DNA of 43,524 nucleotides from Acidobacteriota bacterium (GTDB lineage: Bacteria; Acidobacteriota; Vicinamibacteria; Fen-336). A program made the position numbers and the translations under genes. Location: the NCBI GenBank assembly GCA_003223555.1, contig QHVM01000085.1:156211-199734 (forward strand), read 5' to 3'. The notes under the pieces were generated by a model. It was not told the origin of the DNA. It made no database searches and saw nothing but the letters and a program-made list of their open reading frames with translations. Below, piece by piece: positions 14,936 to 24,827 of the stretch (positions within the stretch are counted from its first letter, which is position 1; the number at the start of each line of letters is the position of its first letter).

Positions 14936-15119
14936 GCCTCTTAACGCAGAGGACGCAGAGGGGAACAGAGAGGACGCAGAGGAAGGAAGAAAACGGACCT
15001 CCCTTGCGGCAAAGAGTGTCAGAATGTCTTTTTCGAAGGCAGGCTCTTGCGTGATCTTCTTTTCTTTTGATCCTCTGCGTCCTCTCCGTTCGTTCTCTGC
15101 GGCCTCTGCGTTGAGAGGC
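14936..15119. repeat. Palindromic intergenic element, copy A (guaA-dnaE)
   Basis: 184 bp with imperfect terminal inverted repeats: GCCTCTTAACGCAGAGG at the left end and the complement of GCCTCTCAACGCAGAGG at the right. Each arm holds further GAGGACGCAGAG-like repeats, so the RNA would fold into a long hairpin. The central part is T-rich and different from the other copies. The right end (GAGAGG) lies three bases from the dnaE ATG and may act as its Shine-Dalgarno. No ORF or transposase is inside. Confidence 0.9.
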
Positions 15120-15121
15120 TA

Positions 15122-18100
15122 ATGGCGAGCGCTCCGGAGTTCGTCCACCTCCATCTCCACTCCGAGTACAGCCTCCTCGACGGTGCCTGCCACATCGACG
15201 AGCTGGTCGAGCAGGCGGCCAGGACGGGGATGAAGGCCATGGCCCTCACCGACCACGGCAACATGTTCGGGGCGGTGGCGTTCCACGACGCCTGCCTGGC
15301 CCGGGGCCTCAAGCCCATCCTCGGGTGCGAGATCTACGTGGCCACGGGCAGCCGGCACGACCGCTCGGCGGCCGGGATCCAGGAGGCCTACAACCACATG
15401 ACGCTGCTCGCCGCGGACGAGGCGGGCTACCACAACCTGGTGAAGCTCGTGTCCATCGGCTACATGGAGGGCTTCTACCACCGGCCGCGCATCGACAAGG
15501 AGCTGCTGGGCAGGCACGCCACCGGCCTCATCGGCCTCTCCGGCTGCCTGAGCAGCGAGATCGCCACCCACCTGCGCGCCGGCGCGGAGTCGGCGGCGCT
15601 GCAGGCGGTCGGCGAGTTCTCGGAGCTGTTCGGCAAGGACCGCTTCTACCTCGAGCTGATGGACCACGGGCTGGAGGAGCAGCGGCGCGTCAACCAGGGG
15701 CTCGTCCGCCTCCACCGGCGGACCGGGCTGCCGCTCGTCGCCACCAACGACACCCACTACCTGCGCAAGGAGGACCACCAGGCCCACGACGTGCTGCTCG
15801 CCATCGGCTCGGGCAAGAAGGTCAGCGATACCGACCGGCTCCGCTTCGACGCCGAGGAGTTCTACCTGAAGACGGCGGAGGAGATGGCGCGGGTCTTCCC
15901 GGACCGGCCCGAGGCGCTGGCGAGCACGGTGAAGATCGCCGAGATGTGCTCGTTCCAGCTCAAGGGCGCCGCCTCGCTGCCCGCCTTCGCCGTGCCGGCC
16001 GGCTTCACGGTGGACGGCTACTTCGAGAAGGTGACCCGCGACGGCTTCGCCGAGCGGCGGCGCGCGCTGGAGCCGCGGGCGGCGTCGGGGCGGCTGCGCT
16101 CCCCGGTCCCCGTCTACGAAGAGCGGCTGGACAAGGAGATCGGCGTCATCCGGCGCGTCGGTTTCGCCGGCTACTTCCTGATCGTCTGGGACTTCATCCG
16201 CTATGCCCGCGAGCAGGGAATCCCGGTGGGTCCCGGTCGCGGCTCGGCGGCGGGGAGCCTGGTCGCGTACTCGCTGCGCATCACCGACCTCGACCCGATC
16301 GAGCACGACCTCATCTTCGAGCGCTTCCTCAACGAGGAGCGGATCAGCCCGCCCGACATCGACATCGACTTCTGCGAGAACCGGCGGGGCGAGGTGATCG
16401 AGTACGTCACGCGGAAGTACGGCCGGGAGAACGTGGCCCAGATCATCACCTTCGGGACGATGAAGGCGAAGGCCGTGGTGCGCGACGTCGGCCGCGTGCT
16501 CGACATGAGCTACGCCGAGGTGGACCGCATCGCCAAGATGATCCCCTTTGACCTCAAGATGACGCTCGACAAGGCCCTCGAGGAGTCTCCTCCGCTGAAG
16601 GAGGCCTACCAGAAGGACGCCCGGGTGAGGGAGCTGGTCGACATCTCGCGCCGGCTCGAGGGCACGACCCGGCACGCCTCCACCCACGCCGCGGGGGTGG
16701 TGATCGCTCCCCGTCCCCTCACCGAGTTCGTGCCGCTGGCCTCCTTCAAGGGGAACACGAACGAGGTCACCACCCAGTACGACATGCACGGGGTGGAGCG
16801 CATCGGCCTGCTCAAGATGGACTTCCTCGGCCTGCGCACGCTGACCCTCATCGACAACTGCGTGAAGATGATCGAGGCCCAGACCGGCGTCCGCATCGAG
16901 CCGGACAAGATCCCCCTCGACGACGCCAAGACGTACGAGATGTTCACCGCCGGCAAGACCAGCGGCCTCTTCCAGTTCGAGTCGGACGGCATGCGGGACA
17001 TCCTGCGCCGCTTCCGGCCCGACCAGCTCGAGCACCTCACCGCCCTCAACGCGCTCTACCGGCCCGGCCCGATGCAGATGATCGACGACGTCATCCGGCG
17101 CCGGCACGGCCAGACCAAGGTCAGCTACGAGCACCCGCAGCTGGAGCCGATCCTTTCCGCCACCTACGGGGTGATGGTCTACCAGGAGCAGGTGATGCAG
17201 ATCGCCTCCGCCCTCGCCGGCTTCACGCTCGGCGAGGCCGACATCCTGCGCAAGGCCATGGGCAAGAAGAAGGCGGAGGTCATGGCCGCCCAGATGGAGA
17301 AGTTCCTCCAGGGCTGCGTGCGCCACGGCGTGCCCGCGCGGACGGCGAAGAAGATCTGGGACCACATGGAGCAGTTCGCCGGCTACGGCTTCAACAAGTC
17401 CCACTCCGCCGCCTACGCGTGGCTCGCCTACCAGACGGCCTACTTCAAGGCCAACTACCCGGCGTTCTTCATGGCCGCCCTCCTCACCTCCGAGCGAGCC
17501 AACACCGACAAGATGGTCCAGTACATCGGGGAATGCCGGGACATGGGTATCCGGGTGCTCCCGCCCGACGTGAACCAGTCCGATATCTACTTCAGCGTCG
17601 TCGGCGACTCCATACGCTTCGGGCTGGCGGCGATCAAGAATGTCGGCGAGGGCGCCGTGGAGGCCGTGCTGTCGGCCCGGCGCGGGGGGTCTGGGGGACG
17701 CAGCGCGTCCCCCGGCTTGACGGGCGGAGCGCCGGATTCACTCCGGCGCGGAGCGAAGACCGGGCCCTTCGCCTCGCTCTTCGACTTCTGCGAGCGGGTG
17801 GACCTGCGGGCCGTCAACCGGCGGGTGGTGGAGAGCTTCATCAAGAGCGGCTCGTTCGATTCGCTCGATCCGCGCCGGGCGGCGCTCTTCTCGGCGATCG
17901 ACCGCGCGATGGACGCCGGCCAGAAGCTCCAGCGCGACCGCGAGCAGGGCCAGTCGAGCCTCCTCGGCATGCTGGGCGCGGCCGAGCCGCAGGCCGGGGG
18001 GGCCGGCGCCGAGCGCATCCGCGACGTGCCGGACTGGGGGGAGGGCGAGCGGCTCGGTTACGAGAAGGAGTCGCTCGGCTTCTTCATCACCGGGCACCCG

Positions 18101-18695
18101 CTGGAGCGCTACCGCGCCGAGCTGGAGCAGTGGGCCACGGCGACCACCGGCCGGCTGGCCGAGATGGCCGAGCGGGAGGTGAGCGTGGGCGGGATTATCG
18201 CCGCCCTGCGCCTCATCAAGACGAAGAAGGGCGACCGCATGGCCTCGTTCGTCCTCGAGGACCTGGACGGGGGTGCGGAGGCTCTCGTCTTCCCGGACAC
18301 CTACAAGAAGGTGGCCGGCCGGCTGGCCGAGGACCAGGTGGTCCTCGTCAAGGGCAAGGCCGAGGTACCCGAGGAGGGCAAGCCGCGCCTCCTGGTGAGC
18401 GAGGTCCTGCCGCTCGAGCAGGCCAAGCTGGCCGAAGCCCGCTACGTCACGATCCGCGTGCCGATGCCGCAGTGGGACCGGGAGAAGGGGGAGCGGTTGC
18501 GGGAGATCCTGGGCGCCCACAAGGGCGACTGCCCGGTGACCCTCGAGATCGTCCGCCCCGGCGAGTTCGCGGTGGCGGTCGCTCCCAGCTCGCTCTACCG
18601 CGTCCGGCCCGATGCGACGCTGCGCGACGAGGTCGAGGCGCTCCTGGGCCCGGGAGCCCTGGTGCTCGCCCGGACCAACGGCGCGGACCGCGACC

Positions 18696-18703
<8 letters not shown>
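15122..18703 (+). CDS. dnaE: DNA polymerase III subunit alpha
   Basis: 1193 residues, the replicative polymerase subunit. The N-terminal PHP domain shows 'HLHLHSEYSLLDGA' and 'ALTDHGNMFG'. The polymerase core has 'VGPGRGSAAGSLVAY' and the catalytic aspartates in 'PPDIDIDFCE' (about residues 410-416). 'HASTHAAGVVI', 'LNALYRPGPM' and 'FNKSHSAAYA' are further Pol III motifs. Helix-hairpin-helix ('AIKNVGEGAVEAVL') and OB-fold ('VGGIIAALRLIKTKKGDRMA') regions follow. Between 'AVLSARR' and 'GPFASLFDFCERVDLRAVNRR' there is an unusual in-frame Gly/Ser/Arg-rich insertion of about 25 residues (about 856-880), encoded by a double-hairpin DNA element. The 3' end overlaps accA by eight bases. Confidence 0.97.
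17689..17762. repeat. REP-like double-hairpin element inserted in frame in dnaE
   Basis: Two perfect hairpins stand side by side. GGGGGACGC (17693-17701) pairs with GCGTCCCCC (17705-17713) around a three-base loop. GCGCCGGA (17729-17736) pairs with TCCGGCGC (17742-17749) around a five-base loop. The segment translates without stops and is absent from the expected protein alignment at this point, judging by the flanking family motifs. Confidence 0.75.
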
Positions 18704-19651
<948 letters not shown>

Positions 19652-19655
<4 letters not shown>

Positions 19656-19945
19656 CGGAGCCGCCCAGCACCGACCTGCCCGTGGATCCGGAGCGGCTGC
19701 GGCGGCAGTTTCCGGGTCTGACCGCGGAGGACCTCGAGGCGTATGCCGAGGTGACCCGCCGGATACTCTCGGAGCCGCGGCCGGATCGGCGTGCCCGGCT
19801 CACGCGGGAGACAATTGCCCGCGGCCGGGAGGCCCGAGACAAGCGAGACGCCGGCGCGGCCTCCCTGACCGAGGCCGAGGCGCTCGACCTTCGCTACCTG
19901 CGGGCGGTCGAGAAGATGCAAGGGAGCACCGTCAAGCGCGCCTAG
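19652..19945 (+). CDS. Small hypothetical protein downstream of accA
   Basis: 97 residues, not recognised. The ATG overlaps the accA stop (ATGA), which strongly supports translation. The sequence is charged and helical: 'DPERLRRQFPGLTAEDLEAYAEVTRRIL', an Arg-rich middle, then 'EAEALDLRYLRAVEKMQGS'. There is no signal peptide, membrane helix or Cys. It could be a small accessory or adaptor protein. Nothing in the sequence ties it to carboxylase function beyond the coupling. Confidence 0.65.
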
Positions 19946-20032
19946 GAGCGTCGGATCCTCGGTCGAGGCGGTGAAGGCGATGGCGCCGCGATAGCGGCGG
20001 GGCGCTTCTCACAGGCTTGCGACAGCGGGCGG

Positions 20033-20038
20033 TAAAAT
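20033..20038 (+). promoter_or_regulatory. -10 box TAAAAT of lptCA
   Basis: GGTAAAAT ends five bases before the GTG at 20044, giving an expected start of transcription at or inside the start codon. The 19946-20043 gap contains no other clear signal. Confidence 0.45.
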
Positions 20039-20043
20039 GCCCT

Positions 20044-22104
20044 GTGCCCACCCCCCGAGCGGTCCGCCGTCTCCGCATCGCCCTGCTGGCCCTGGTGATG
20101 GTCGTGGGCGTGACGGTCGCCTTCACCTACCTTCGCTCCCGGCCGGCGGCGGCGACCGCCGCTCCGACGCCCGAGGCGCCCCCGGAGCAGCAGAGCGCGG
20201 CCCGCGCCGAGGGCTTCGAGTATCGGAGCTTCAAGGGGGACAAGCAGGGCTTCATCCTGCGCGCGCTCCACATGGTGGGCCAGGAGCAGCAGGACGTGCG
20301 GCTGAAGGGAGTGGACCTGACCTTCACTTACATGGCCAAGGGGCAGCCGGGGACGGGCCGAATCATCTCCGACGAGGCCCTCATCAACCCTTCCCAGCAG
20401 AAGGGGAACTTCCAGGGCCACGTCCTGGTCACCACCGAAGACGGCTTCGAGCTTCACAGCGACAGCCTCGTCTACCGCGGCGACAAGCAGCTCGCCCGCA
20501 CCGAGGCCCCGGTGCAGTTCAAGCGCAAGGACGTCTCCGGCACCTCGACCGGGATGACCTACGAGGCGGGCGAGGGCCGGCTGGAGCTGCCCGCCGACGT
20601 CGCGGTGAGGGTCCAGGCCGGGACCAACCCGGCCACCGACATCAAGGCGGCCCGGGCCCTGCTCGTGCGCGCGGAAGGCACGATGCGCTTCGAAGGCGGG
20701 GTGACGATCACGCAAGCGGGAGACGTCCTCAACTCGGACCGCTTCGAGATGGACTTCGGCAGCGACCAGGTGGTCTACCGGGCCCGGGCCATCGAGAACG
20801 TCGTCCTCGACTCGGCCACCGGCACGTTCCCGGGCACCGTGCCGGTGGCGGGCGGACAGGGGCCCCGCCACCTCACCTGCCGCAAGCTCGACCTGTGGCT
20901 GCGCCCGAACCGACAACTGGAGCAGGCCATCGCCGCGCCTGACGGCGACCTCACCCTCCGGCCGGGCCCGAAGGACCCGTCGGAGAAGCGGCGACTCCAG
21001 GCCCGGACGCTGACCTTCCGCTTCGACGAGCAGGGCCGGCTCTACGAGCTGCAAGGCCAGAAGGACAGCGCCTTCGACACCGATCCCATCCCGCCCGCCA
21101 AGGGCACGCCGCGGCGGATGAGGTGCCAGAGCTTCCTCGCCCGCCTGGACGCGGCAACCGGCGACATCAAGGACATCGAGTTCAACAAGGACATTACCTT
21201 CGAGCAGGCCCCCCAGAAGGCCACGGCCCAGAACGCTTCCTACGGGGGCTCCTCGGAGGTGCTCACCCTCCGTGGGGACGCCCAGGTCGAAGACGAGGAG
21301 CAGGGCAGCCGGCTCCGCGCGCTGGCGATCGACGTCGCCGTGCGGACGGGAGACATGACCGGACGCCGCAACGTCCATCACGTTCTGCAGCGCAAGGGCG
21401 GGCAAGGCCAGGGCCTCCTCATGGGCGGCGGATCCGAGCCGGCGCTCGTCACCGCGGTCATCATGGAGTACACAGCGGCCACCCGTACCGCCCGCTACCG
21501 GGAGAACGCGCTCCTGCGCTCGGGCAAGGACGAGATCCGCGCCCCCGAGATCCGACTCCAGCAGAGCGGGCCGGAAGGGAAGTGGCGCCTGGAGGCCACC
21601 GGCGGCGTCGTCTCGTTCCTCCACCCGCGCCGCGACACCTCCCGGGAGACCGCGAAAGGCGGGACCGCGAAGGCCGCCGACCCGGAACGGCAGACGGCGA
21701 CCGTCGAGGGCCGGGCCAGGGAGATGACGTACATCGAGGAAGGCCAGAAGGCGGTGTACAAGGGCGACGTCTCGATCCGGCAGGGCGACATCGCCACCCG
21801 CAGCCCCGAGGCCACGCTGACCTTCAGCCCCGACGGCTCGGCCATCCAGACCCTCGTCGCCGGGGAGCCGGTGGAGGTCCAACAGGGGCCGCGTCACGCG
21901 TCGGGAACGCGGGGGACCTACACCCCCCAGACCGAGACGATGCTCCTCGTGGGACCGCGGGTGGTGATGAAGGACCCCACCCAGGAGATCGAGGGGCGGT
22001 CGCTGACCTTCCACGTCGGCGACGACCGGGTGCTCGTCGACGGACAGGAGCAGGTCCGCACCCAGACCATCCTCCGGAACCGCAAGGAGCCGCCCCGGCC
22101 CTGA
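20044..22104 (+). CDS. Fused LptC/LptA-like lipopolysaccharide transport protein
   Basis: 686 residues. One N-terminal membrane helix ('IALLALVMVVGVTVAFTYL') is followed by an LptC-like beta-jellyroll ('GFEYRSFKGDKQGFILRALHM', 'DVRLKGVDLTF', 'GRIISDEALINPSQQKGNFQGHV'). At least two further OstA/LptA-type repeats follow ('SDSLVYRGDKQLARTEAPVQFKRKD', 'ATVEGRAREMTYIEEGQKAVYKGDVSIRQGD', 'SGTRGTYTPQTETMLLVG'). LptC and LptA normally are separate proteins of about 190 and 180 residues that form the periplasmic LPS bridge. Here one chain seems to do both. GTG 20044 is preferred over TTG 20017 because it sits just before the helix and near a -10 box. lptB, its ATPase partner, now lies beyond an inserted gene. 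Confidence 0.8.
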   Translation: MPTPRAVRRLRIALLALVMVVGVTVAFTYLRSRPAAATAAPTPEAPPEQQSAARAEGFEYRSFKGDKQGFILRALHMVGQEQQDVRLKGVDLTFTYMAKGQPGTGRIISDEALINPSQQKGNFQGHVLVTTEDGFELHSDSLVYRGDKQLARTEAPVQFKRKDVSGTSTGMTYEAGEGRLELPADVAVRVQAGTNPATDIKAARALLVRAEGTMRFEGGVTITQAGDVLNSDRFEMDFGSDQVVYRARAIENVVLDSATGTFPGTVPVAGGQGPRHLTCRKLDLWLRPNRQLEQAIAAPDGDLTLRPGPKDPSEKRRLQARTLTFRFDEQGRLYELQGQKDSAFDTDPIPPAKGTPRRMRCQSFLARLDAATGDIKDIEFNKDITFEQAPQKATAQNASYGGSSEVLTLRGDAQVEDEEQGSRLRALAIDVAVRTGDMTGRRNVHHVLQRKGGQGQGLLMGGGSEPALVTAVIMEYTAATRTARYRENALLRSGKDEIRAPEIRLQQSGPEGKWRLEATGGVVSFLHPRRDTSRETAKGGTAKAADPERQTATVEGRAREMTYIEEGQKAVYKGDVSIRQGDIATRSPEATLTFSPDGSAIQTLVAGEPVEVQQGPRHASGTRGTYTPQTETMLLVGPRVVMKDPTQEIEGRSLTFHVGDDRVLVDGQEQVRTQTILRNRKEPPRP

Positions 22105-22119
22105 GGGGCAGGAGCTCCG

Positions 22120-23682
22120 CTATCGATTGGGCAGCGGTTCTATGGTGATCCGGTCCAATACGGGGCCGGGTACCGCCGGGGACGCCTGGTGCAGCACCAT
22201 CCGGTTATCGCCGCGGAAGAGGGCCGAGCGCGGCACCCGTAACCTGACCGGCGACGGCTCGGCTCGAACGCCCACTTCACCCACCGGCGTCCCGTTCACC
22301 TCCACCCAGATGCCGTTCGGGTGAGGCGCGCTCAGGGCCAGCGTCAGTCCAAGGTCGTTCCGCGCGAAGCACGGGAGGAGCAGGGAGGCGGAGCCGGCTC
22401 GCATCGCCACCGGGCCGTAGCCGCTTTGCGGGAACGGGCCCCAGCCGTCCAGGAGGAACCAGCGCAGCCGCTTGATCTCGTGGTACTCGGCTGCCGATTC
22501 GAGGTAGCCGAGCTCGGCGGGGGCCCAGGAGACCGGCTTCCCTTCATCGAGCTGCTGGGCCATCCTGACACTCTCGCGGCAGAGCACCAACACCAGTGGG
22601 CCATCTCGGACCCCGCTCAGGTCGAAGCGCCGGTAGCGGTCCAGCGACCACGGCCCGGCCAGCGCCAGCGCCCCCGCGAGGGCCATGGCCACGCCGCCCG
22701 CCCATCCCCGGCGCACGGACGCGCTCGGGCTGGGGACGGGGACCGAGCCCAGAGCAGCCAAGCTGAGCGGCAGCAGCGGGGCAAGGGCGTAGATCAGCAG
22801 GCGCACGAGGCTCGCCGCAAAGAACACCTTGGCGGTACCCGGTGCAGCGGCCCAGGCCACGAAGGGTAGCACCACTGAGCTCAGCAGCAGCCAGCCGTAG
22901 CGCTGCAGGTAGGGGCGGCTGGCGGCACGCCTCGCTCCCACCACCGCGAGCGGTGCCATTCCGCCCAGCAGCAACGCGTACACCGCCTGTCCGGCCGAGC
23001 CGCCGAGGTGCTGGGCGGCGAAGGCTAGGGTATGCGGTCCGGGGGCCGCGACGCGAGCATGCAAGTGCGGCGTCCATCCCCATCGCAGTAGCAGGCTCAG
23101 CGCAATCGCGGGTGCGGCCGCCGCGGCGCAGGCCCCCAGCGCCTCCCGCTCGCCCAGCGATGGACGGCGGGCAAAGAACACGACCGGCGCGAGCAGGACG
23201 AGCAGCAGCTCCTTGTTCAGCGTGGCCAGCAGGAGCAGAAGGGCGAGGATGCCGAGCCCCGCTCCCGTCTCGAGGGCCAGCAAGAACCCGATCTCGAGCA
23301 GTACCGATACGGGCTCGGTCAGGAATGGGTTGGCCGCCGAATGGGCCACGGGCGCGGAGAGACCAAAGGCCGCCACCGCGGCCAGACAGCCGACCAGGCC
23401 GTGGCCGAGCCGGCGCAGCAAGAGGAACAGCAGGACGCCCGACACGCCCAGGGCGGAGAGGGTCAGTTGACGGTACGCGTGGTCGCTGCGGGCGGGCCAC
23501 AGCCGGACCAGGATCGGCGTGAGCAGGCGGTACCCCCATGGCCCCACCGTGAAGAACGCCGGGCGGTCGGCCATGGCCATGTAGATGTAGGCGTCGAACG
23601 CGGGAAGGGAGTTGCGATCGAACTGGAGCAGCCCGACCCGGCTGGCGCGGCATTGGGCCGCCATCGTGGCCGCCGCCACCAC
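22120..23682 (-). CDS. Polytopic membrane protein, glycosyltransferase-like (GT-C/DUF2029-like)
   Basis: 520 residues with about nine to eleven hydrophobic helices, then a soluble C-terminal beta region (about residues 430-520). 'FDAYIYMAMADRPAFFTVGPWGYRLLTP' near the N-terminus has the aspartate in an extracytoplasmic loop expected of GT-C lipid-sugar transferases. The tail resembles a carbohydrate-binding beta-sandwich ('GIWVEVNGTPVGEVGV'). The function is not certain. GTG 23682 is the only usual start, yet hydrophobic sequence continues a few residues upstream in frame without a start codon, so the N-terminus may be wrong or truncated. It is antisense to both neighbours, ends 15 bases from lptCA and lies between lptCA and lptB, suggesting insertion. 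Confidence 0.65.
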   Translation of the reverse strand: MVAAATMAAQCRASRVGLLQFDRNSLPAFDAYIYMAMADRPAFFTVGPWGYRLLTPILVRLWPARSDHAYRQLTLSALGVSGVLLFLLLRRLGHGLVGCLAAVAAFGLSAPVAHSAANPFLTEPVSVLLEIGFLLALETGAGLGILALLLLLATLNKELLLVLLAPVVFFARRPSLGEREALGACAAAAAPAIALSLLLRWGWTPHLHARVAAPGPHTLAFAAQHLGGSAGQAVYALLLGGMAPLAVVGARRAASRPYLQRYGWLLLSSVVLPFVAWAAAPGTAKVFFAASLVRLLIYALAPLLPLSLAALGSVPVPSPSASVRRGWAGGVAMALAGALALAGPWSLDRYRRFDLSGVRDGPLVLVLCRESVRMAQQLDEGKPVSWAPAELGYLESAAEYHEIKRLRWFLLDGWGPFPQSGYGPVAMRAGSASLLLPCFARNDLGLTLALSAPHPNGIWVEVNGTPVGEVGVRAEPSPVRLRVPRSALFRGDNRMVLHQASPAVPGPVLDRITIEPLPNR

Positions 23683-23928
23683 GACGGCCAGCGCAAGACC
23701 GACGTGGGGGTTGAGGCGTGGCTTGGCCGGCCCCGGGCGCGCCCGGTCGCGGTCGCCTGAAGAGATGGGCGTGCGGCCGGCAGTGGACGTATCGCTCGAG
23801 GTGCCCCCCTGCTGCTGCGGCCCCGGCAGGAGGGAAGCTACGCCGTCGCCGCAGACCTCGTCAAGCGGACTCGCGCGCCCGGGGGCCTCGTCTCCCGGCC
23901 CGGCAGACCCGCGCGGTAGAATGGCCGC
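23683..23928. other. Intergenic stretch between the membrane-protein gene and the lptB leader
   Basis: About 250 bases with no gene I can support. The minus frame of the membrane protein stays open through it but has no usual start. The plus strand holds only short, low-complexity frames. The TAGAAT box at 23917-23922 is the one clear signal. Confidence 0.5.
23917..23922 (+). promoter_or_regulatory. -10 box TAGAAT upstream of lptB
   Basis: GGTAGAAT ends six bases before a GTG at 23929. It would give lptB a separate promoter, now that a reverse-oriented gene separates it from lptCA. Confidence 0.45.
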
Positions 23929-23961
23929 GTGAACACGCCCGTCGAGCCGCCCCGGCCTTGA
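23929..23961 (+). CDS. Ten-codon leader ORF overlapping the lptB start (possible lptCA end remnant)
   Basis: GTG-AAC-ACG...CGG-CCT-TGA encodes [10 protein letters not shown]. The last codons and stop repeat the end of lptCA (E-P-P-R-P-stop, 22087-22104) in the same frame. The TGA overlaps the lptB TTG at 23958. It may be a coupling leader created when lptCA and lptB were separated, rather than a functional peptide. Confidence 0.3.
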   Translation: MNTPVEPPRP

Positions 23962-24749
23962 GCGCCGCGCCCTCGCCGGCCGGCCCCGGGCCCTTGGCGT
24001 CGCCGCGAACCGTGCTCCAGGCCCGCGGCCTGACCAAGTCCTACGGCCGCCGGGTGGTCGTCCACCACGTCGACCTGCAGATCCAGACCGGCGAGGTCGT
24101 CGGGCTGCTCGGGCCCAACGGCGCCGGCAAGACCACGACCTTCTACATGGTGGTCGGCCTCACGCGCCCCGACGACGGCCAGGTGTTCCTCGGCCACGAA
24201 GACATCACCCGCCTGCCCATGTACCTGCGGGCCCGCTCCGGCATCGGCTACCTGCCGCAGGAGGCGAGCGTGTTCCGCAAGCTCACTGCGGAAGAGAACG
24301 TGATGGCGATCCTGGAGACCCTCGGCGCCTCGCCGGCCGAGCAGCGGGCCCGCACGCGCGGCCTGCTGGAGGAGCTGGGGATCCTGAACCTGGGTCGCCA
24401 GCCGGCCTACACCCTGTCCGGGGGCGAGCGGCGGCGGCTGGAGATCTGCCGCGCCCTGGCGACCTCCCCGTCCTTCATCCTCCTCGATGAGCCCTTCGCG
24501 GGCATTGACCCCCTGGCCGTGCTCGACATCCAGAAGATCATCGCCCACCTCAAGGACCGCGGAATCGGTGTCCTCATCACCGATCACAACGTGCGCGAGA
24601 CCTTGAAAATCACCCATCGGGCCTATATTCTCAGGGAGGGCCAGGTCTTCCGCGCCGGGACGCCCGGCGAGCTGGCCTCCGACGAAGAGGTCCGGCGCGT
24701 GTATCTCGGCGAGGCGTTCCGGCTCGACGAACACGGCCGGACGAGCTGA
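23958..24749 (+). CDS. lptB: LPS export ABC transporter ATP-binding protein
   Basis: 263 residues from TTG 23958, or 245 from GTG 24012, which matches the usual 240 better. The TTG is kept because it overlaps the preceding stop (TTGA). It is the ATPase that powers LPS extraction from the inner membrane with LptFG and LptC. Motifs are Walker A '[13 protein letters not shown]', Q-loop '[20 protein letters not shown]' (the LptB 'EASVFRKL' hallmark), signature '[11 protein letters not shown]', Walker B '[13 protein letters not shown]' and H-loop '[10 protein letters not shown]'. The C-terminal '[12 protein letters not shown]' is typical. rpoN follows after 78 bases, the common lptB-rpoN arrangement. 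Confidence 0.95.
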   Translation: MSAAPSPAGPGPLASPRTVLQARGLTKSYGRRVVVHHVDLQIQTGEVVGLLGPNGAGKTTTFYMVVGLTRPDDGQVFLGHEDITRLPMYLRARSGIGYLPQEASVFRKLTAEENVMAILETLGASPAEQRARTRGLLEELGILNLGRQPAYTLSGGERRRLEICRALATSPSFILLDEPFAGIDPLAVLDIQKIIAHLKDRGIGVLITDHNVRETLKITHRAYILREGQVFRAGTPGELASDEEVRRVYLGEAFRLDEHGRTS

Positions 24750-24827
24750 TCTCGGACCCGATCACGACCATGCGAAGAGCGAACCCCGGCGGCCGCCGCC
24801 CTCCCAGCTTCCTCCGGAAGCGATAGC

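Noticed and set aside
14936-15119. Rho-independent terminator of guaA
   Set aside because: The hairpin is far longer than a terminator, is shared with two other loci and has no T run after a GC stem.
15119-17404. 761-codon minus frame within dnaE
   Set aside because: Shadow of the polymerase gene; it begins and ends without start or ribosome-site logic.
17689-17762. Intein or intron in dnaE
   Set aside because: Inteins in dnaE are over 100 residues with Cys/Ser and His-Asn ends; this insertion is about 25 residues without them.
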